Positions 53,493-56,600 of a stretch of DNA of 56,600 nucleotides are shown one piece after another (position 1 is the stretch's first letter; each line of letters starts with the position of its first letter). This stretch comes from Helicobacteraceae bacterium (GTDB lineage Bacteria > Campylobacterota > Campylobacteria > Campylobacterales > Sulfurimonadaceae), in NCBI GenBank assembly GCA_013138865.1, contig WTBY01000075.1, positions 1 to 56,600 on the forward strand, read 5' to 3'. The notes under the pieces are model-generated. The model saw only the letters and a program-made list of their open reading frames with translations. It did no database searches and was not told the origin of the DNA. The position numbers were made by a program, and so were the translations under genes.

Positions 53493-54965
53493 ATGTTCGT
53501 AAGAAGTGAAGTAAAAAGTAAAATAGATAGCATTTGGAACAAATTTTGGAGTGGTGGAATTGCTAACCCCCTTAATGCTATTGAGCAAATAACAGCATTA
53601 ATATTTCTTAAAATGTTAAGTGAAAAAGATAATCAAAAAATCTCTCAATCCTCTTTTACGGGTGAAGATTACATATCTGTTTTTGAAGACAATAAAAATG
53701 CTAAATGGGATAATTTCAAAGAGTTAGATAGTGAGAGTATGCTTAACACTGTTAGAGATATAGCATTTCCTTTTATTAAAACTTACAACGAAGGAAGTGA
53801 ATTTAACAAATCACTTAAAGATTTAGCTTTTATCATTACTAAACCCTCTCTATTGAGCGAAACGGTTGAAGCACTTGAAGAGGTGTTCAATATCCTTGAA
53901 CAAGATGATAAAGGTTTTATGGATAGCTTAGGGGATATGTATGAGTATCTTTTATCTGAAATAAGTTCAAGTGGTAAAAATGGACAATTTAGAACACCAA
54001 GACATATAATCAAAATGATTACAGAGCTTGTTAATCCTCAAATTGGAGAAAGAGTATTTGACCCGAGTTTAGGAACAGCAGGATTTTTAGTAAGTGCTTA
54101 TACTCATATGCTTCAACCATACACAGAAGAAGATGGAAGATTAGGAGCAAATTTAACTGATAATAATTTATGGGATAAACTCTCAAATGATACTTTCTTT
54201 GGTAATGATAGTGATATATCAATGATAAGAATATCTATGATGAATATGATGCTTCACGATATAGAAAATCCACATATCAAACAGACAGACACTCTGTCTA
54301 AGCGATATACTGAAAAAGACAAGTATCAAGTTGTATTAGCAAATCCACCTTTCAAGGGTAGTATTGACAAAGAAGATAAAAGTGAAGATTTTAGTATCAG
54401 TTCAACTAAAACAGAACTTCTATTTGTAGATTTAATTACACGAGTTTTAGATATTGGTGGTCGTTGTGGTGTGATTATTCCAGATGGTGTTTTATTTGGA
54501 AGCTCTAATGCTCATAAGACACTTAGAAAGCACCTTTTAGAGAATAATGAGCTTAAAGCCGTTATATCTATGCCAAGTGGAGTATTTAAGCCATACGCAG
54601 GGGTATCAACAGCAGTTTTAGTTTTTGTAAAAGGTGGAACAACTGAAAAAGTTTGGTTCTATGATATGGAAGCCGATGGATATAGTTTAGATGACAAAAG
54701 AAACCAGATAGAGCAAAATGATATACCAAATATTATTGAGCAATACAACTATAAAGATAGTGCAGAGTATAAAGATACTAAAAAACACTTTTTTGTTGAT
54801 GTATCTGAAATAGTTGAAAATGATTATGATTTGTCTATTAATCGCTACAAGACAATAGAATATGAAGAAATAGAGTATCCACCTACTAATGAAATTTTAG
54901 GGGATATTGAAAAATTATCTGTTAGTATTGAGAGTGATTTAAAAGAATTGAAAAGAGTGTTGTAA
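53493..54965 (+). CDS. hsdM: type I N6-adenine methyltransferase subunit M
   Basis: HsdM methylates adenine in the target chosen by HsdS and so protects self DNA. The N-terminal helical domain (about 1-150) is followed by the methyltransferase core. The AdoMet motif reads VFDPSLGTAGFLVSAY (about 189), a variant of the usual DPxCGTGGF, and the catalytic motif IV is VVLANPPFKGS (about 283). The length of 490 is full. It starts directly after the rhuM stop (AAAGGAAAATAG precedes). It is the last gene of the locus; a 57-base AT-rich gap follows. Confidence 0.94.
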   Translation: MFVRSEVKSKIDSIWNKFWSGGIANPLNAIEQITALIFLKMLSEKDNQKISQSSFTGEDYISVFEDNKNAKWDNFKELDSESMLNTVRDIAFPFIKTYNEGSEFNKSLKDLAFIITKPSLLSETVEALEEVFNILEQDDKGFMDSLGDMYEYLLSEISSSGKNGQFRTPRHIIKMITELVNPQIGERVFDPSLGTAGFLVSAYTHMLQPYTEEDGRLGANLTDNNLWDKLSNDTFFGNDSDISMIRISMMNMMLHDIENPHIKQTDTLSKRYTEKDKYQVVLANPPFKGSIDKEDKSEDFSISSTKTELLFVDLITRVLDIGGRCGVIIPDGVLFGSSNAHKTLRKHLLENNELKAVISMPSGVFKPYAGVSTAVLVFVKGGTTEKVWFYDMEADGYSLDDKRNQIEQNDIPNIIEQYNYKDSAEYKDTKKHFFVDVSEIVENDYDLSINRYKTIEYEEIEYPPTNEILGDIEKLSVSIESDLKELKRVL

Positions 54966-55022
54966 AATTATAAAAATTACTTTTTAGATTGTTACAACTT
55001 GAATAATAAATAGGATAATAAT

Positions 55023-56459
55023 TTGAAGTTACTTAAATATATGATTTTACTGCTAAGCGCCATAGGTTTTATGGGTTGTGTGAGTACAGGCGAAAATAAA
55101 GTTTATGCTGCTTATTCTATGTTATCAACAGATAATGCAGGTAAGACTATCTTATTTGCTCGTGTTATTATTGATCCAAATGAGCAAAAATGTCCAACAC
55201 TACTTGGATCAACTTCAGACATTGAGATGTCTTTTCGTAGTAACCCATTTGGCTTTGTAGTAAATGTTTGTGAAGCTATTATTCCTTTTAGCCAAAAGTT
55301 TAGTGTAAGCAATAGTAGCTTAAGTATTGCAGCTGCTAAAAAAAGTCCTTCACATATTTTAGTTTATGGAGATAGTGGTTGCAAGGAAGGTGATTGCAGC
55401 GGTGTAGCCGAACCATTTGGAACATTAAGTACTATTGGTGCGAATTTACTGACTCCTGTGGATCTTATACTGCACATGGGTGATTTTAATTATCGTGGAA
55501 ATGGTGGTCAAATTGAGGTAGATAACAAAAAGTTTTGGGCATATGATGCGGGTGATGGTGTACCTAGTGACTCAAGTTGTGAGCTTACTTCTAACTACTA
55601 TAGTCAAAATGCAGTAGATAGCACAAGACCAGACACTTGGAACAGTTGGAAGCTTGACTTTTTTGAGCCAGCAAAAGAACTTTTAAGTTCAGCTCCTTGG
55701 GTATTTGCAAAAGGTAATCATGAACTATGTAGTAGGTCTGGACCTGGATGGTTCTACTTTTTAGGGCCTGGTTCAAACTTAGCAGGTTCTGGTATTGCTC
55801 AGCAGAGTTGTCCCTCACAAGGTAGCTTACTTAACCCTGACAAAAATGTTATAAGTCACTTGAAATTTGTCCCACCATATACACTTAATTTAGATAATTT
55901 ACAACTAATAGTTATGGATACATCTAATGCATGTGATAACTATGCACCAAGTAGTACAACTAGCTTGTACCGTGATCAGTTTGAGCAATCATTTCAAACC
56001 ATAAACAGTGGTGTTACAACTTGGCTTATTACACACCGACCTATATGGGGTGCAAATGTCTACTCTGGACAAGAGTATTTTATGAACAAAACACTTCAGT
56101 CTTCACTCGCACAAACAAACAGTGGCGCACTACCTAGCTCTATTGACTTAGTCTATTCAGGTCATATGCATAAGTTTCAAGCTCTTACGTTCTCTGGTGG
56201 TAACTCTGCTTCACAAATTACTCTTGGAAATAGCGGTGTGAGTCTTGACTATTCAGGACCTAGCGGAGATATTGCCCCTTTTACTATAGATAATCGTGAA
56301 GCATTTGGAGTTGGTTTAAATGAGTTTGGTTTTATGGATATAAATTATAATGCAAACGGTTCTTGGACTTCAAAGTTGATTAGAGTGAATAGATCTACAT
56401 CTATGAACTGTGATTCATCAAATCCACCTGCTAAGTCTATCTGTACAGCAGAAAGGTGA
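55023..56459 (+). CDS. metallophosphoesterase lipoprotein (purple acid phosphatase-like)
   Basis: This exported protein has 478 residues with a lipoprotein signal (GFMGC, Cys at about residue 19). The calcineurin-like phosphoesterase motifs occur in order: YGDSG (about 116), HMGDFNYRG (about 151), KGNHELC (about 234), ITHRPIW (about 339) and SGHMHKF (about 379). Those give a full set of metal ligands. The layout resembles purple acid phosphatases, and a role in phosphate recovery from organic esters is likely. It starts at TTG after AGGATAATAA, with several Cys residues for disulphides. It is followed by repeats at the window edge. Confidence 0.82.
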   Translation: MKLLKYMILLLSAIGFMGCVSTGENKVYAAYSMLSTDNAGKTILFARVIIDPNEQKCPTLLGSTSDIEMSFRSNPFGFVVNVCEAIIPFSQKFSVSNSSLSIAAAKKSPSHILVYGDSGCKEGDCSGVAEPFGTLSTIGANLLTPVDLILHMGDFNYRGNGGQIEVDNKKFWAYDAGDGVPSDSSCELTSNYYSQNAVDSTRPDTWNSWKLDFFEPAKELLSSAPWVFAKGNHELCSRSGPGWFYFLGPGSNLAGSGIAQQSCPSQGSLLNPDKNVISHLKFVPPYTLNLDNLQLIVMDTSNACDNYAPSSTTSLYRDQFEQSFQTINSGVTTWLITHRPIWGANVYSGQEYFMNKTLQSSLAQTNSGALPSSIDLVYSGHMHKFQALTFSGGNSASQITLGNSGVSLDYSGPSGDIAPFTIDNREAFGVGLNEFGFMDINYNANGSWTSKLIRVNRSTSMNCDSSNPPAKSICTAER

Positions 56460-56473
56460 CTTCTTCATTCTTC

Positions 56474-56511
56474 AGAAGTAAGTAAACTCTAATTGTAGCC
56501 TTTGGCTATCA
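56474..56511. repeat. 38-bp direct repeat, copy 1
   Basis: Identical to 56563-56600. It begins AGAAGTAAGTAAACTC and ends in the hairpin TAGCC-TTT-GGCTA. The preceding ACTTCT pairs with its first bases as a second small hairpin. Confidence 0.85.
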
Positions 56512-56562
56512 ATTGAGTATTTCCCTACGGGGTTAAAGTGACTTCGTAATTTCTTCAAAATT

Positions 56563-56600
56563 AGAAGTAAGTAAACTCTAATTGTAGCCTTTGGCTATCA
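56563..56600. repeat. 38-bp direct repeat, copy 2 (at window edge)
   Basis: Identical to copy 1, at a period of 89 bases. The stretch between copies contains CCCTACGGGG. The unit probably continues past the end of the window, so the number of copies is not known. Confidence 0.85.

Noticed and set aside
48680-54965. Type I locus as part of the integron-like island
   Set aside because: No attC-like arms were seen around it, its genes point the other way, and 11 kb of native hyp, antiporter and lipoprotein genes lie between.

Overview
The window is AT-rich, densely packed bacterial DNA with short or overlapping intergenic joints. The gene content points to a free-living member of the Campylobacterota, most like Sulfurimonas. 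The indicators are a DUF3373-type outer-membrane protein, small periplasmic c-type cytochromes, a hyp hydrogenase-maturation operon, a MGEAD-type prepilin peptidase and single-domain signalling proteins. This assignment comes from gene families, not from a marker-gene tree. I saw no rRNA, tRNA or CRISPR array.

Layout. (1) 0.15-9.4 kb is one long plus-strand operon of envelope and housekeeping genes: GT9 heptosyltransferase-like, GT39 transferase, PAP2 phosphatase, glmU, a 38-residue membrane peptide, coaBC, uppS, prepilin peptidase, an LptF/G permease and truA. (2) 9.4-13.7 kb holds a SpoIIE-type phosphatase with a stand-alone receiver, a Cys-based phosphatase and an LtaS-like sulfatase-fold enzyme. 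(3) 13.7-25.5 kb is the most striking region. It is a self-contained cyclic-nucleotide module: a CHASE2 class III cyclase, a class II cyclic-nucleotide phosphodiesterase and three cNMP-binding proteins without a recognisable DNA-binding domain. They are interleaved with a 1212-residue FecR-domain protein and a TPR/beta-barrel protein. (4) 25.5-32.0 kb carries a GGDEF-EAL protein, a DUF3373 porin-like protein, a small exported protein that appears to start at AUU, a two-component system and two cytochromes c.

(5) 32.08-37.4 kb is foreign DNA. Two attC-like sites in the same orientation bracket a Hachiman-type defence pair (hamA-hamB), and a PIN toxin-antitoxin pair ends inside the second site. 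An IS3-family element with 24-bp imperfect terminal repeats and a 3-bp target duplication splits hamB. Removing it in silico restores an uninterrupted 806-codon frame. (6) 37.4-40.8 kb has a propeller-like lipoprotein and a Kef-type antiporter. (7) 40.8-48.6 kb is hypF, a NiCoT-like transporter, hypB, hypC, hypD, an aldo/keto reductase, decayed DNA, hypE and hypA. (8) 48.7-55.0 kb is a type I restriction-modification locus, hsdR-hsdS-rhuM-hsdM. (9) The window ends with a metallophosphoesterase lipoprotein and 38-bp repeats that run off the edge.

A word-level signal separates native from acquired DNA. CGATCG is strongly over-used in the core genes, densest in hypF, and absent by eye from the integron-like island, the restriction locus and the last 9 kb. 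All counts were made by eye.
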